This document shows positions 42,026 through 50,537 of a stretch of DNA of 64,000 bases, piece by piece. The DNA comes from Desulfovibrio sp. UIB00 (GTDB lineage Bacteria; Desulfobacterota; Desulfovibrionia; Desulfovibrionales; Desulfovibrionaceae): the NCBI RefSeq assembly GCF_022508225.1, contig NZ_JAETXJ010000002.1, positions 248,001 through 312,000 on the forward strand, written 5' to 3'. The position numbers and the translations under genes were made by a program. Within the stretch, counting starts at the first letter, position 1, and each line of letters opens with the position of its first letter. Under the pieces are notes generated by a model that was given only the letters and a program-made list of their open reading frames with translations, ran no database searches and was not told where the DNA came from.

Positions 42026-43129
42026 ATGGGTTTCGCTTTTATCAGACATGACACCAAGTTTGATTTCATTGGTCTGCGCCATTGGGCATACGGTATCTCG
42101 GCATTGCTGATTCTGGTGGGCATTATCTCCACCATGTGGGGCAACGGCCTCAAAATGGGCATCGACTTTGCGGGCGGCGTCATTGTTCAGATCCAGTTTC
42201 AGCAGCCCGTGAAAGACGAAGCATTAAAGAAAAGTCTTGAAGTTCCAGCACTGCCGGGCATTACCACCCAGAAGTTCGGCGATGGCGACAGGGACTATCT
42301 GCTGCGTTTTTCCAATTCGGAAAACAGCGATGCAACACAGGTTCGTACCGCTGTTGTGGATTCTCTGGCCGCCGCCTTTCCGGACAATAAGGCTGAAATT
42401 CAGCGTCTGGAAGTGGTCGGCCCCAAGGTTGGCGCGGACTTGACCAACAAGGCGCTGAGCGCGCTTTTTTACGCAGTTTTGCTCATTGCCGTGTATATCT
42501 CTGGCCGGTTCGAGCAACGCTGGATGGCTGGCGCAGCCATGGCTGCGGCATTGTGGGGCGGCACCTACCTTGTGGGCCTCACCGGGCTTGGTATGGGCTG
42601 GCTTGTGCTCATCTCGCTTGCCATCACTCTTGTGGTGTGCTTTGTGCTGCGGCTCAACTTCGCGCTCGGCGCAGTTGTGGGCCTGCTGCATGACGTGGGC
42701 ATCACTCTGGGCCTGCTCTCGCTCATGAAGGTTGAGGTTGACCTCAACGTTATGGCGGCTCTGCTGACACTCGTGGGTTACTCGCTCAACGATACTATCA
42801 TTGTTTATGACCGCCTGCGTGAAAACCTGCGCGCTACGCCCGAGTTGAGCATGGCCGAGCTGATTAACCGCAGCGTCAACCAGACGCTTTCGCGCACCAT
42901 CCTCACCAGCGGCACGACCTTTTTGGCGACGCTTTCCCTGTTCCTTGTGGGCGGTGGCGTTATCCATGATTTCGCGTTGACCGTTCTTATTGGTGTGGTT
43001 GTGGGTACGCTTTCTTCCATCTACGTGTCTTCTGCTGTGCTGCTGGCACTCGGTGATACGGATTTTTATGTTGCCCTTGTGCAGCAAAAAGGAAAGTACG
43101 AGCGCCCCGGCGAGCACGGCGTTGTGTAG
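42026..43129 (+). CDS. secF: Protein translocase subunit SecF
   Basis: This 367-residue partner of SecD carries the GIDFAGGVIVQIQF motif and six membrane segments. The RND-like core contains LVGYSLNDTIIVYDRLRENLR and the conserved NQTLSRTILTSGTT. An unusual hydrophobic insertion around residues 155-200 (FEQRWMAGAAMAAALWGGTYLVGL) lengthens the protein relative to many SecF. GGGAGG precedes the ATG at 42026. The operon ends at 43174-43207. Confidence 0.95.
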   Translation: MGFAFIRHDTKFDFIGLRHWAYGISALLILVGIISTMWGNGLKMGIDFAGGVIVQIQFQQPVKDEALKKSLEVPALPGITTQKFGDGDRDYLLRFSNSENSDATQVRTAVVDSLAAAFPDNKAEIQRLEVVGPKVGADLTNKALSALFYAVLLIAVYISGRFEQRWMAGAAMAAALWGGTYLVGLTGLGMGWLVLISLAITLVVCFVLRLNFALGAVVGLLHDVGITLGLLSLMKVEVDLNVMAALLTLVGYSLNDTIIVYDRLRENLRATPELSMAELINRSVNQTLSRTILTSGTTFLATLSLFLVGGGVIHDFALTVLIGVVVGTLSSIYVSSAVLLALGDTDFYVALVQQKGKYERPGEHGVV

Positions 43130-43173
43130 CCTTTGTTGCAAAGCGCTCTGTTGCTTTGCCTGAGAGATTAGTG

Positions 43174-43207
43174 AAAAACCCCGGTTGCCAAGGCAACCGG
43201 GGTTTTT
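43174..43207 (+). terminator. Terminator of the sec operon
   Basis: AAAAACCCCGGTTGCC (43174-43189) and its exact complement (43192-43207) form a 16-bp stem with a two-base centre, ending in five Ts. Confidence 0.92.
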
Positions 43208-43250
43208 GTTTGTCAGTCATACGGATTGTGCACGCTGTGAATCAGCAATG

Positions 43251-43281
43251 AAAAAAGGCATGCCGTGGGCATGCCTTTTTT
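43251..43281 (-). terminator. Terminator of the MoaE-like gene
   Basis: AAAAAAGGCATGCC (43251-43264) pairs perfectly with 43268-43281 around GTG. It lies just after the minus-strand gene that ends at 43318. Confidence 0.88.
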
Positions 43282-43317
43282 ACAAGTCAGCCGATAAGGC
43301 AAACAGAAGCAAAAGCG

Positions 43318-43683
43318 TCAGGCATCATGAATTTCCTGCTTGATGACGGCCTCGGCCTTGATACGGTCAAGCAGTTCTGCAAAGGTGGCTTTAACGTGCT
43401 CGCGTATGTCGCCCGCCACCACAAGAAAGAGCAGATCATCGCCCGGTTTGAGGAGGCCTTCCTCGGCTTGGGCAACGATGGCAAAAATTCCCGGCTGTTT
43501 TTCCATCTCGCGGCAGATGGCGTCCATTTTAGCAGTGTCGTGTGAAACGCGTACTGCGGTAACCGGGGCATGATCCCCGCGCGACCATGCGCGCACAACG
43601 CCGTTGTGCACCAGCATCATACCCACGTGGTCGGCGAAGCCGGGGCGGGCTTTGAGTTCCTGAAGAGTTTTGTTAATGTCCAT
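43318..43683 (-). CDS. MoaE-like molybdopterin synthase large-subunit family protein
   Basis: This 121-residue protein aligns by eye with the MoaE fold: VHNGVVRAWSRGDHAPVTAVRVSHD, then QPGIFAIVAQAEEGLLKPGDDLLFLVVAGD, then FAELLDRIKAEAVIKQEI. MoaE transfers sulfur from MoaD to make molybdopterin. Several catalytic MoaE residues (the arginine/lysine cluster near the C-terminus) are not obvious, so this may be a divergent or non-canonical member, of a kind seen in Desulfovibrio. ATG 43683 is preferred because AAGGCGG lies upstream. Confidence 0.6.
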   Translation of the reverse strand: MDINKTLQELKARPGFADHVGMMLVHNGVVRAWSRGDHAPVTAVRVSHDTAKMDAICREMEKQPGIFAIVAQAEEGLLKPGDDLLFLVVAGDIREHVKATFAELLDRIKAEAVIKQEIHDA

Positions 43684-43768
43684 AAAAACCGCCTTGGTTT
43701 TATTGGCTAGATCAACGCCGTTCATTTCAGGCTACAACATGGCAGCCTTTGTATAAAGGATTTTATTC

Positions 43769-46492
43769 ATGGCGCATTTATCGCAGTTACTCTCACGCCT
43801 GCCGGGCAATATTGATGTGCGCATGAGCACCATGGGCCATGTGGTGTGGGTGAGCTGGCACGACAGACTCGCCCCCGCCGTAGGCCAGACGCTGCTGAAT
43901 TATGGCGGCATGCTGGTAGGTGAAGAAGCAGAGCAGTCAATCTGGTTCTTCTTTACTGACGACGTTTTTCTGGCTTTGGCCCGACTGATGGTGTGGGGCA
44001 ATTTTAATGAATTGCCTGTTGCCATTGAACTGTTCCCAGGGCGGTTGCAGTTCGGGCGCAAGCGCGAGGTCAATCTGCTGCTGGACGGCGCCTTGCAGGC
44101 CCAGCAGATCGTTGTGACCGATGCCCTTGAAATCTGGATCCATCCCAAGAGCCGCGAGGGTAAAAAAGGCCTGCCCGGCATAACGTTTGAGCGCCGTTCC
44201 GGGCGGCAGGGCATGGCTGGTGTTGACTGGGCTTCCATGACGGTTGACGTGCGTATGCCATACGCCTCCACTCAGTCTTGGTTTGCCGTGCTGCACCCCT
44301 TGGGCAGCCCGCTGGACAAGGCCTATCAGGTCGGCTGGACGTCCATGTTCAAGCGGCTAGAAGCCCTGCTGCAAAAGCACAAGATCAAATCCATCGTGGA
44401 CAATACGTTCATGATGATTGCCATAGACAACCTGCAAATGTTGCGTACCTTCATGCGCGACTATCTGCACAGCTTTGACAAGGAAAAAAACGAAGCAGCG
44501 GGCTATTGGCCTTGTGTAAGCGTGGTTGCCGACCGCAACAATCTGAATTTCAATGCTGATCTGCCCAAAAAAATAGGCTTGCAGTGGGATAATCTCATGC
44601 CGGATTTCCCCTACCTGAGCTATCGCAATGCCTATCTGCTGGGCGAGGGTTTCACTGTTCGCGATCTGCGCTTTACCGGCGAGCAGATGGCTATGGACAG
44701 CTGGTGCAACGTGATGCTGGACGAAAACAGCCTCAGCGGCAGGTCTATTGCGCTGCTGATGCCAAGCCGCCTCACGTCGCCCAGCCCTTCTGGAACGGGC
44801 TGCGTTTATTGTGGTATTCACAGCCACGATTCGTCAGAATGTCCCACGCGTTTTGGGCCAGCTTCCAACAGTCAGGAAGTGTGGGAAAAAATCGGGCAAC
44901 TGGATCTTGAAGCCATCAATGAAGGGTTCCGCAGCATAGAAATGACGCTGACGGAAAAAGGAGCAGGCGGCTACGGGGCAGTGCTTGGCGGCGAAGACGA
45001 TGCCGCTGTGGTGCTGCGCGCCGTGCTTGAGATCAATTCTGCCTGTCAGTTGCGCAACGTGCCGAGGCACTGGCTTTACCGCATGCGTGAGCCAGAGCCC
45101 AACGAGGCCGTCCCCACCAAGGATGACAGCCCCGCATGGGACCTGTTGGACAAGCTCATAACCACGACTCCGTCTGAAATGTCGGAGATGGAAAAGAAGA
45201 TAAGCCAGGCAATCTCGCGGCATCAGCGCGATCCGCGTCTGCACATGGTGCAGGCTTTTGCGCATATTGAGCGTAACGACTACCCCCGGGCGGAAACGGC
45301 GTTCCGCAATGCGGCGGTGCTAACGCCGTCGCCCGCCTTGCAGGCCTGGACAGAATTTTTTCTTGCACGTCTGGCAGAAGAACAAGGGCAGTTTTCTCAG
45401 GCCATAGAACAGTATTCACAAATTTGGCGCGTCATGCCCCAGTGGCGCGAGGTCAAGTACCGCGAAATTGTCTGTCAGGTAAAAATGGGTTTTTGCGAGC
45501 CTATTCTGGATCAGCTTATAACGCTCATCCGTGAGGAACCCTCGTACTTCAACAGGGTTCTCATCGATCCGGCACTTGAGCGTGGCCGCCTGCTGATCCT
45601 CTCCGCCCTGTATGACCTGTGGACAGATGCCAAAAAATGCGCAGATGCAGACCGGGTTCGTGTCAATGAGATCAGCGCCCGCATCAATGCCTGGTTTGCG
45701 CCGGAACATCCTGTACAGTTGCAACTTGGCGAAAAGGTGCGTGAACTGGAAACCCTCGCCAATATCAACAACTATCTTGCCTACCTCAAGGTCGTGGCTG
45801 AGCGGCCCAACCTCGAAAGGGAAATGGAAGACTGCATAGCCCGCGAAGTTGAAGATCTCCGCAATCGATACAAGTACTATCTTGATATCTTGCAGGAAAT
45901 TCGGGATGAAGCCTCCTGGTTCCCCTTTCCTGCGGCGTTGCGGGAGTTCAGTCAGGAATTTAACGAGAGCGCGGGCATCATCAACCGGGCATTTTCGTGC
46001 AACTTCAAGGAGGCCGAGGCCTTCAAGCGCGCTCAGGGCGAAACGCCCCATCTGGCAGAACTACTGCGTAGTCTGCGTAAGCGCCTGCAATTTTTACGAA
46101 TGGTGCGCGATGGTACTCTTTTTGGGCTTACCCTGCTCAAAACGTTCATGTGGCTGGAGGCCTTGGGATTGCTGCTCTGTTTTGTTGCGGTGCCGGTGGT
46201 CTATTTTTGGGGCGAAACGCTGCACTTGGGCTGGCTGCGGGATATTCTCGGCTCCGAGCCGTGGTCGATCCAGAAAATTCTGATTCTCATTGTGACTATG
46301 GTTTCTCTGGGAACTGCGGCCCTGCGTACGACAATTGTATTTGACCGCAAGCGTGAACGTCTGCTTGAAGAGGCGCGCCAGCAGCGTGAACAGGCGCAGC
46401 AAACCCGGCTTGAGCGTATTCGTCAGCAGCGCAGGCTTGAGGCGGACCGCGCCCAAAAAAAGAAGGACGCGGAGCAATCGGGGAAGAAGTAG
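43769..46492 (+). CDS. Large membrane-anchored protein with zinc knuckle and TPR-like region, function unknown
   Basis: This 907-residue protein has no family I can name. Residues 1-330 are a mixed alpha/beta region. C345-C348-H353-C358 (GCVYCGIHSHDSSEC) is an exact CX2CX4HX4C zinc knuckle. Residues 450-620 hold TPR-like helical repeats (HMVQAFAHIERNDYPRAETAF, FFLARLAEEQGQFSQAIEQY). Two membrane helices follow near 785-805 and 825-845, then a highly charged coiled C-terminal tail rich in R, E, Q and K. The layout suggests a membrane scaffold with most of its mass in the cytoplasm. It is followed by a small unknown gene on the same strand. Confidence 0.75.
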   Translation: MAHLSQLLSRLPGNIDVRMSTMGHVVWVSWHDRLAPAVGQTLLNYGGMLVGEEAEQSIWFFFTDDVFLALARLMVWGNFNELPVAIELFPGRLQFGRKREVNLLLDGALQAQQIVVTDALEIWIHPKSREGKKGLPGITFERRSGRQGMAGVDWASMTVDVRMPYASTQSWFAVLHPLGSPLDKAYQVGWTSMFKRLEALLQKHKIKSIVDNTFMMIAIDNLQMLRTFMRDYLHSFDKEKNEAAGYWPCVSVVADRNNLNFNADLPKKIGLQWDNLMPDFPYLSYRNAYLLGEGFTVRDLRFTGEQMAMDSWCNVMLDENSLSGRSIALLMPSRLTSPSPSGTGCVYCGIHSHDSSECPTRFGPASNSQEVWEKIGQLDLEAINEGFRSIEMTLTEKGAGGYGAVLGGEDDAAVVLRAVLEINSACQLRNVPRHWLYRMREPEPNEAVPTKDDSPAWDLLDKLITTTPSEMSEMEKKISQAISRHQRDPRLHMVQAFAHIERNDYPRAETAFRNAAVLTPSPALQAWTEFFLARLAEEQGQFSQAIEQYSQIWRVMPQWREVKYREIVCQVKMGFCEPILDQLITLIREEPSYFNRVLIDPALERGRLLILSALYDLWTDAKKCADADRVRVNEISARINAWFAPEHPVQLQLGEKVRELETLANINNYLAYLKVVAERPNLEREMEDCIAREVEDLRNRYKYYLDILQEIRDEASWFPFPAALREFSQEFNESAGIINRAFSCNFKEAEAFKRAQGETPHLAELLRSLRKRLQFLRMVRDGTLFGLTLLKTFMWLEALGLLLCFVAVPVVYFWGETLHLGWLRDILGSEPWSIQKILILIVTMVSLGTAALRTTIVFDRKRERLLEEARQQREQAQQTRLERIRQQRRLEADRAQKKKDAEQSGKK

Positions 46493-46566
46493 CTAAACTT
46501 GGCCCAGCCTCTTGCGTAATTTATCGATAATTGTTATTAATAAATCAAGCACACAAGGAGGAAGCC

Positions 46567-46914
46567 ATGACATCCCTGAAGGATTTTTCTCTTTACAATA
46601 TAGACTGGAACCTCAGCCCTGAACACGCCGTCACCATGTATCTGGAATGGGGCAATAACGATTGGCATTCAGAATATCCCCCGGTTCGCTCCAAGGAAGA
46701 CGTATCCCATTACTTTGTGGTGGACAGCTGGCAGGAGCCGCCTGTTATCCGGCTTGTGAAGCGCAATTCTGAAAGAGCGGACGATTTGATTACCGTTCCT
46801 CTGCCAGAGGTGCTGATGGAAGATTATCGCAAGGTTCACGGCTCATGGCGCGGCATAAGCGAACCCACGCCCGAAGTGAAGTCCTGGCTCAAAAAGGAGC
46901 TTGGGCAGGATTGA
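46567..46914 (+). CDS. Small conserved hypothetical protein (115 aa)
   Basis: The product is acidic, tryptophan-rich (seven Trp) and soluble, starting MTSLKDFSLYNIDWNLSPEHAV. I cannot assign a family. AAGGAGG six bases before the ATG makes translation likely. It lies 74 bases after the zinc-knuckle gene and ends at a clear terminator, so the two may be cotranscribed. Confidence 0.65.
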   Translation: MTSLKDFSLYNIDWNLSPEHAVTMYLEWGNNDWHSEYPPVRSKEDVSHYFVVDSWQEPPVIRLVKRNSERADDLITVPLPEVLMEDYRKVHGSWRGISEPTPEVKSWLKKELGQD

Positions 46915-46964
46915 TGCCCAGCGCAGGGTGCACCTGATGTGCCCAAAGATACAAGAAAATGTTA

Positions 46965-46989
46965 AAAGGCCCGCGTAAAGCGGGCCTTT
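46965..46989. terminator. Bidirectional terminator
   Basis: AAAGGCCCGC (46965-46974) pairs with GCGGGCCTTT (46980-46989) between the convergent 115-aa gene and the ABC transporter operon. Confidence 0.85.
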
Positions 46990-47022
46990 CTCGTGACATG
47001 GAAAAAAGTCAAAGCGGCGGCG

Positions 47023-47691
47023 TTAGCGCGCGCCAAAGCCGGGGATACGGTATCTGTCTTCAAGCCAGCGCAGCAGAAACGTTGCCAGCGTGACCATTGC
47101 CAGATAGTAAGCGCCCACAGCGATAAAGACCTCAGTGAAGCGAAACGTGTCAGAGGCAACAACCTTGCCTTCGCCCATGAGCTCAAGGCACGTAACCAGA
47201 TAGGCCAGCGAACTGTACTTGATAAGATAGATGATCTCATTGCCGCAGCCGGGCAGAGCGCGTCTGGCTGCCTGAGGAATGATGATCCACGAGACTGTCT
47301 GCCACTGGCTGAAACCAAGCGCTTGCGCGGCGCGCACCTGCCCCTGCCTGATGGAAAGCAGCGCTCCCCGCACGTATTCCGACTGATAGGCGGCTGTGCA
47401 GAGTGTGAAACTGGTCAGGGCAGCGCCAAAGGGTGAAAAGAAAATGCCAAGCTTGGGCAGAGCGTAATAAATCATCATCAGCTGCACGGCCAGTGGCACA
47501 CCGCGTATCAGCGAGGTGTAGCCATTGCCGAGGCGGCGCAGCCAGCGCGGCCCAAAAGCGCGGGCGCAGCCCAGGAGCACGCCGCCCACAAAGCCAAGGC
47601 TCCCGGCTGGAATAATGAGCGCAATCGAAACCAGCAGCCCTCGGTTCAGGGCTGGCAGCAGTTCGTTGCTGAAAAAGGCCGTGTCCAGCAC
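47023..47691 (-). CDS. Polar amino acid ABC transporter permease
   Basis: This 222-residue HisM/GlnP-type permease has about five helices and the coupling motif AAQALGFSQWQTVSWIIIPQAARRALPGCGNE. It starts at GTG 47691, directly after the stop of the ATPase gene. It forms a heterodimeric channel with the other permease of this operon. Substrate is a polar amino acid; which one is not readable. Confidence 0.88.
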   Translation of the reverse strand: MLDTAFFSNELLPALNRGLLVSIALIIPAGSLGFVGGVLLGCARAFGPRWLRRLGNGYTSLIRGVPLAVQLMMIYYALPKLGIFFSPFGAALTSFTLCTAAYQSEYVRGALLSIRQGQVRAAQALGFSQWQTVSWIIIPQAARRALPGCGNEIIYLIKYSSLAYLVTCLELMGEGKVVASDTFRFTEVFIAVGAYYLAMVTLATFLLRWLEDRYRIPGFGAR

Positions 47692-48450
47692 TTAGGCCCC
47701 CATCTCCAGCAGGCGCTGGCAAAAATCGCGGGTACGCGTGTTTGACCCTTCGGCCAGCAGCACTGCGGGCGATCCCTGTTCAATGAGTTTGCCGTGTTCC
47801 ATGAAAATAATCTCGGTGGCAAGGGCACGGGCAAAATCCATCTGATGTGTTGCCATGACCATGGTCATGCCGCCGCTGGCAAGGTCGCGAATAACGGCAA
47901 GCACTTCGCCCACAAGTTCGGGGTCAAGGGCCGAGGTCGGCTCATCAAGCAGAATAACCTTGGGATCCATGGCGAGGGCGCGGGCCATGGCCACGCGCTG
48001 CTTCTGGCCGCCAGAGAGCTGCGCCGGGTACAGGCTTGCGCGGCGGGCAAGGCCCACACGGGCAAGTTCTTCCTGAGCGCGGGCGCGCGCATCGGCAGCA
48101 GACATGCCGCGCACCTTGCGGAGGGCTATGGCTACGTTTTCTTCGGCGGTGAGGTGATCAAACAGGTTGAAATCCTGAAAGATCATGCCAACCTGGGCGC
48201 GAAAGGCGCAGAGTGCTGCCTTGTCCGTGCGGTTGAGCAACTGGCCTTCAAGATAAATCTCGCCGGAATCCGGGGGAATAAGGCAGTTGATGCTTTGAAG
48301 AAATGTGCTCTTGCCCGCGCCGGAAGGCCCGATGAGCACCTTGAGTTCGCCCCGGTTAACCGTAAGACTGCAATTATCCAGAATGGGCTTGCCGCCCAAC
48401 ATCTTGGAAATGCCTTTGACCTGCAATACCGCTTGTTGATCCACGCTCAT
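47692..48450 (-). CDS. Polar amino acid ABC transporter ATP-binding protein
   Basis: This 252-residue ATPase has Walker [12 protein letters not shown], signature [16 protein letters not shown] and Walker [13 protein letters not shown], with the H-loop in [15 protein letters not shown]. It matches GlnQ/HisP-type polar amino acid systems. Its start is two bases after the stop of the upstream permease gene. Confidence 0.93.
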   Translation of the reverse strand: MSVDQQAVLQVKGISKMLGGKPILDNCSLTVNRGELKVLIGPSGAGKSTFLQSINCLIPPDSGEIYLEGQLLNRTDKAALCAFRAQVGMIFQDFNLFDHLTAEENVAIALRKVRGMSAADARARAQEELARVGLARRASLYPAQLSGGQKQRVAMARALAMDPKVILLDEPTSALDPELVGEVLAVIRDLASGGMTMVMATHQMDFARALATEIIFMEHGKLIEQGSPAVLLAEGSNTRTRDFCQRLLEMGA

Positions 48451-48452
48451 GC

Positions 48453-49145
48453 TTATCCCATACCCATGCCTTCCATGCCGATTCCTGAGGAATAGCCGGG
48501 CACATGGATTTTTTGTTCCAGAAGACGCAACAGTTTCAGCACCACCAGCGTCAGCACAAAATACAGCACGCCCGCTGTGGCGTAGAGGGCCAGATGCTCG
48601 TGCGTTCTGGCCGCCACAAACGAGGTGCGGGCCATGATGTCTTGCGTACCGAGCACAAAGCAGATGGCCGAATCCTTGAGGAGAATAGAAAATTCGTTGG
48701 CCCAGCCAGGGATGGAGAGCCGCATGGCCTGAGGTAAAATAATGGAGCAGATGCCCGTGCTTTCGCGCATGCCAAGGGCGCGCGCGGCATTGAGCTGCCC
48801 GTGGGGCAGGCTTTCGATAGCGCCCCTGAAAATCTGCGACTGGTAGGCCGTGCTGGTGCTGCCAAGAACGATGCAGCAGATGAAAAATGGATCAATGGAA
48901 ATACCGATGCTGATGAACAGGCCGTAGCAGAGGAACAGCAGCACCAAGATGGGCACACCTCTGAAAAACCAAACATACAACGCCACCAGCCGTCGCAGCC
49001 ATGGGCCGCCATAAACCTGGGCCACGGCCATGGGCACGCCAAGCAGCAGACCCATTGTCAGCGACAGGGTGACGTTGCCCACCGTAACCAGACTGCCGGA
49101 CAGAATGGAGGGCAGGGCGTTGTATACCACAAGCAATGAATTCAT
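48453..49145 (-). CDS. Polar amino acid ABC transporter permease
   Basis: This 230-residue permease (MNSLLVVYNALPSILSG...) has the HisQ/GlnP coupling loop NAARALGMRESTGICSIILPQAMRLSIPGWANE. ATG 49145 is chosen; a GTG at 49169 lies inside a hairpin arm and lacks a ribosome site. The C-terminus ends with a methionine/glycine-rich tail (YSSGIGMEGMGMG), unusual for the family. Confidence 0.86.
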   Translation of the reverse strand: MNSLLVVYNALPSILSGSLVTVGNVTLSLTMGLLLGVPMAVAQVYGGPWLRRLVALYVWFFRGVPILVLLFLCYGLFISIGISIDPFFICCIVLGSTSTAYQSQIFRGAIESLPHGQLNAARALGMRESTGICSIILPQAMRLSIPGWANEFSILLKDSAICFVLGTQDIMARTSFVAARTHEHLALYATAGVLYFVLTLVVLKLLRLLEQKIHVPGYSSGIGMEGMGMG

Positions 49146-49168
49146 GTATGGAGGGTGCCTTTTCCGCA

Positions 49169-49206
49169 CAAGCGCGAACCGTCTGGTTGCAGGCGGTTCG
49201 CGCTTG
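49169..49206 (-). terminator. Intercistronic hairpin between substrate-binding protein and permease genes
   Basis: CAAGCGCGAACCG (49169-49181) pairs perfectly with CGGTTCGCGCTTG (49194-49206) around a 12-base loop. There is no T run. Such hairpins often stabilise the upstream binding-protein mRNA and lower expression of the permease genes. Confidence 0.65.
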
Positions 49207-49229
49207 ACGTGTGGGCGCTTGCGCGTCCG

Positions 49230-49973
49230 TTATTTGCTCAGGTATTTCTGCTGCAGTTCTTTCCAGTAGGGGTCGGCCATAAGCTTTTTATAGCCTTCGT
49301 TCACCAGCTTCTGCAGTTCCTTGTCGTCTTTGCGCATGGCAACGCCGAAATTGTCGGGTTCGCCGTGGGTGCCGGCCTTTTTGACGGCGCGGCCATTTTC
49401 AATGGCGTTGTTGGCGGGGAGTTCGTCCATCAGGGCAGCCTGGATGCGACCATTGAGGAGGTCTTCAACCGCAAGGGGTGAAGACTCGTAAAAGCGCAGT
49501 TCAAAAGGATATTTCTTTTCTTCCTGCTCTTTTTTGATGTCGTTGGCTTCAGAGGTGCCGCGCTGCACGCCGAGCTGGATTTTTTTGCTCAGAATATCGG
49601 CAGGGGTCAGCTTGGAATCGGCGGGCACAACAAACACGCGCGAAACCGTCCAGTAGGGGTTGGAGAACTGCACAACCTTGGCGCGCTCTGCGGTGATGCT
49701 CATGCCGGAGTCAACCATGTCGATCTGCTTGGCGAGCAGGGCGGGGATGATGCCGTCCCATGCCATGGGCTTGTGAACAACTTCAAATCCCATGGTTTTG
49801 GCTATCCAGTTCATGGAATCCACGTCAAAACCAGCGGGCTTGCCAGTTTTTTCATCCATGTAGGCAAAGGGCGGATAGTCGGGGTCGATGCCGTTCACAT
49901 AGGCCTTTTTGGCAAATGCGGGCACGGCGGCCAGTATGGCGGCCAGCAGGGCGCAGACGAGAAGCTTCTTCAT
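49230..49973 (-). CDS. Polar amino acid ABC transporter substrate-binding protein
   Basis: This 247-residue periplasmic protein has a signal peptide (MKKLLVCALLAAILAAVPAFA, cleavage near residue 21). The family 3 solute-binding segments DPDYPPFAYMDEKTGKPAGFDVD, MVDSGMSITAERAKVVQFSNPY and IQAALMDELPA are present. It delivers a polar amino acid to the two permeases. GAGGGGG precedes the ATG at 49973. It heads the minus-strand operon; the repeat array at 50124-50395 lies upstream. Confidence 0.92.
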   Translation of the reverse strand: MKKLLVCALLAAILAAVPAFAKKAYVNGIDPDYPPFAYMDEKTGKPAGFDVDSMNWIAKTMGFEVVHKPMAWDGIIPALLAKQIDMVDSGMSITAERAKVVQFSNPYWTVSRVFVVPADSKLTPADILSKKIQLGVQRGTSEANDIKKEQEEKKYPFELRFYESSPLAVEDLLNGRIQAALMDELPANNAIENGRAVKKAGTHGEPDNFGVAMRKDDKELQKLVNEGYKKLMADPYWKELQQKYLSK

Positions 49974-50123
49974 GTTCAATTTCCCCCTCGGAAAGGACAG
50001 AACGGACATGCGCCGACACTGCCGCCCGGGGCGGCTGGCGCGCATACCTGCGCGGTTGGAATTTATTACCAACGCCGCGCGGCCACTGCAAAACAAGGTC
50101 TTTCTGTAACAGAAGGAGGACTG

Positions 50124-50395
50124 TGACGCAAGGGCGATAGCCCGCGTCACAGGGCCGCCGGGGCAGGGCGGCCCGAAATGTACGAGCCGGTGTCGGCTTT
50201 GCCGACCCGAAAGCGAGAGCATTTCGTGAATATGTGTAAGACGCAAGGGCGATAGCCCGCGTCACAGGGCCGCCGGGGCAGGGGCAGCCCGAAATGTACG
50301 AGCCGGTGTCGGCTTTGCCGACCCGAAAGCGAGAGCATTTCGTGAATATGTGTAAGGCGCAAGGGCGATAGCCCGCGTCACAGGGCCGCCGGGGT
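50124..50395. repeat. Tandem array of structured 115-116 bp repeats
   Basis: Two full copies (50126-50240 and 50241-50356) and a partial third (50357-50395) are nearly identical. Each unit begins with a nested hairpin GACGC-AA-GGGC-GATA-GCCC-GCGTC. Next come GGGCCGCC/GGCGGCCC (intact in copy 1, damaged in copy 2) and a longer fold bounded by CGAAATG and CATTTCG around GTCGG-CTTTG-CCGAC. The period is not a multiple of three throughout, so it is not coding. The rest of the interval 49974-50537 shows no gene. Confidence 0.85.
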
Positions 50396-50537
50396 CTGCC
50401 AGTATCGCATGGGGGATTATTGTGCTTTGTGAAGAAAGAGAATAACATTACATTGTTTGAGTATCTGTGTTCTCAGCAACAGCGCGGCTTGCCGCGCGTA
50501 AACGTGGTGCCGGTCCATTGGCACAGCGCTGCTCCTC

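Noticed and set aside
50124..50395. CRISPR array
   Set aside because: Units are contiguous 115-116 bp repeats with no variable spacers, and no cas genes are present.
50147..50448. Repeated short peptides encoded within the tandem array
   Set aside because: Repeat lengths of 115 and 116 bases shift the frame between copies, so a repeated protein is not maintained.
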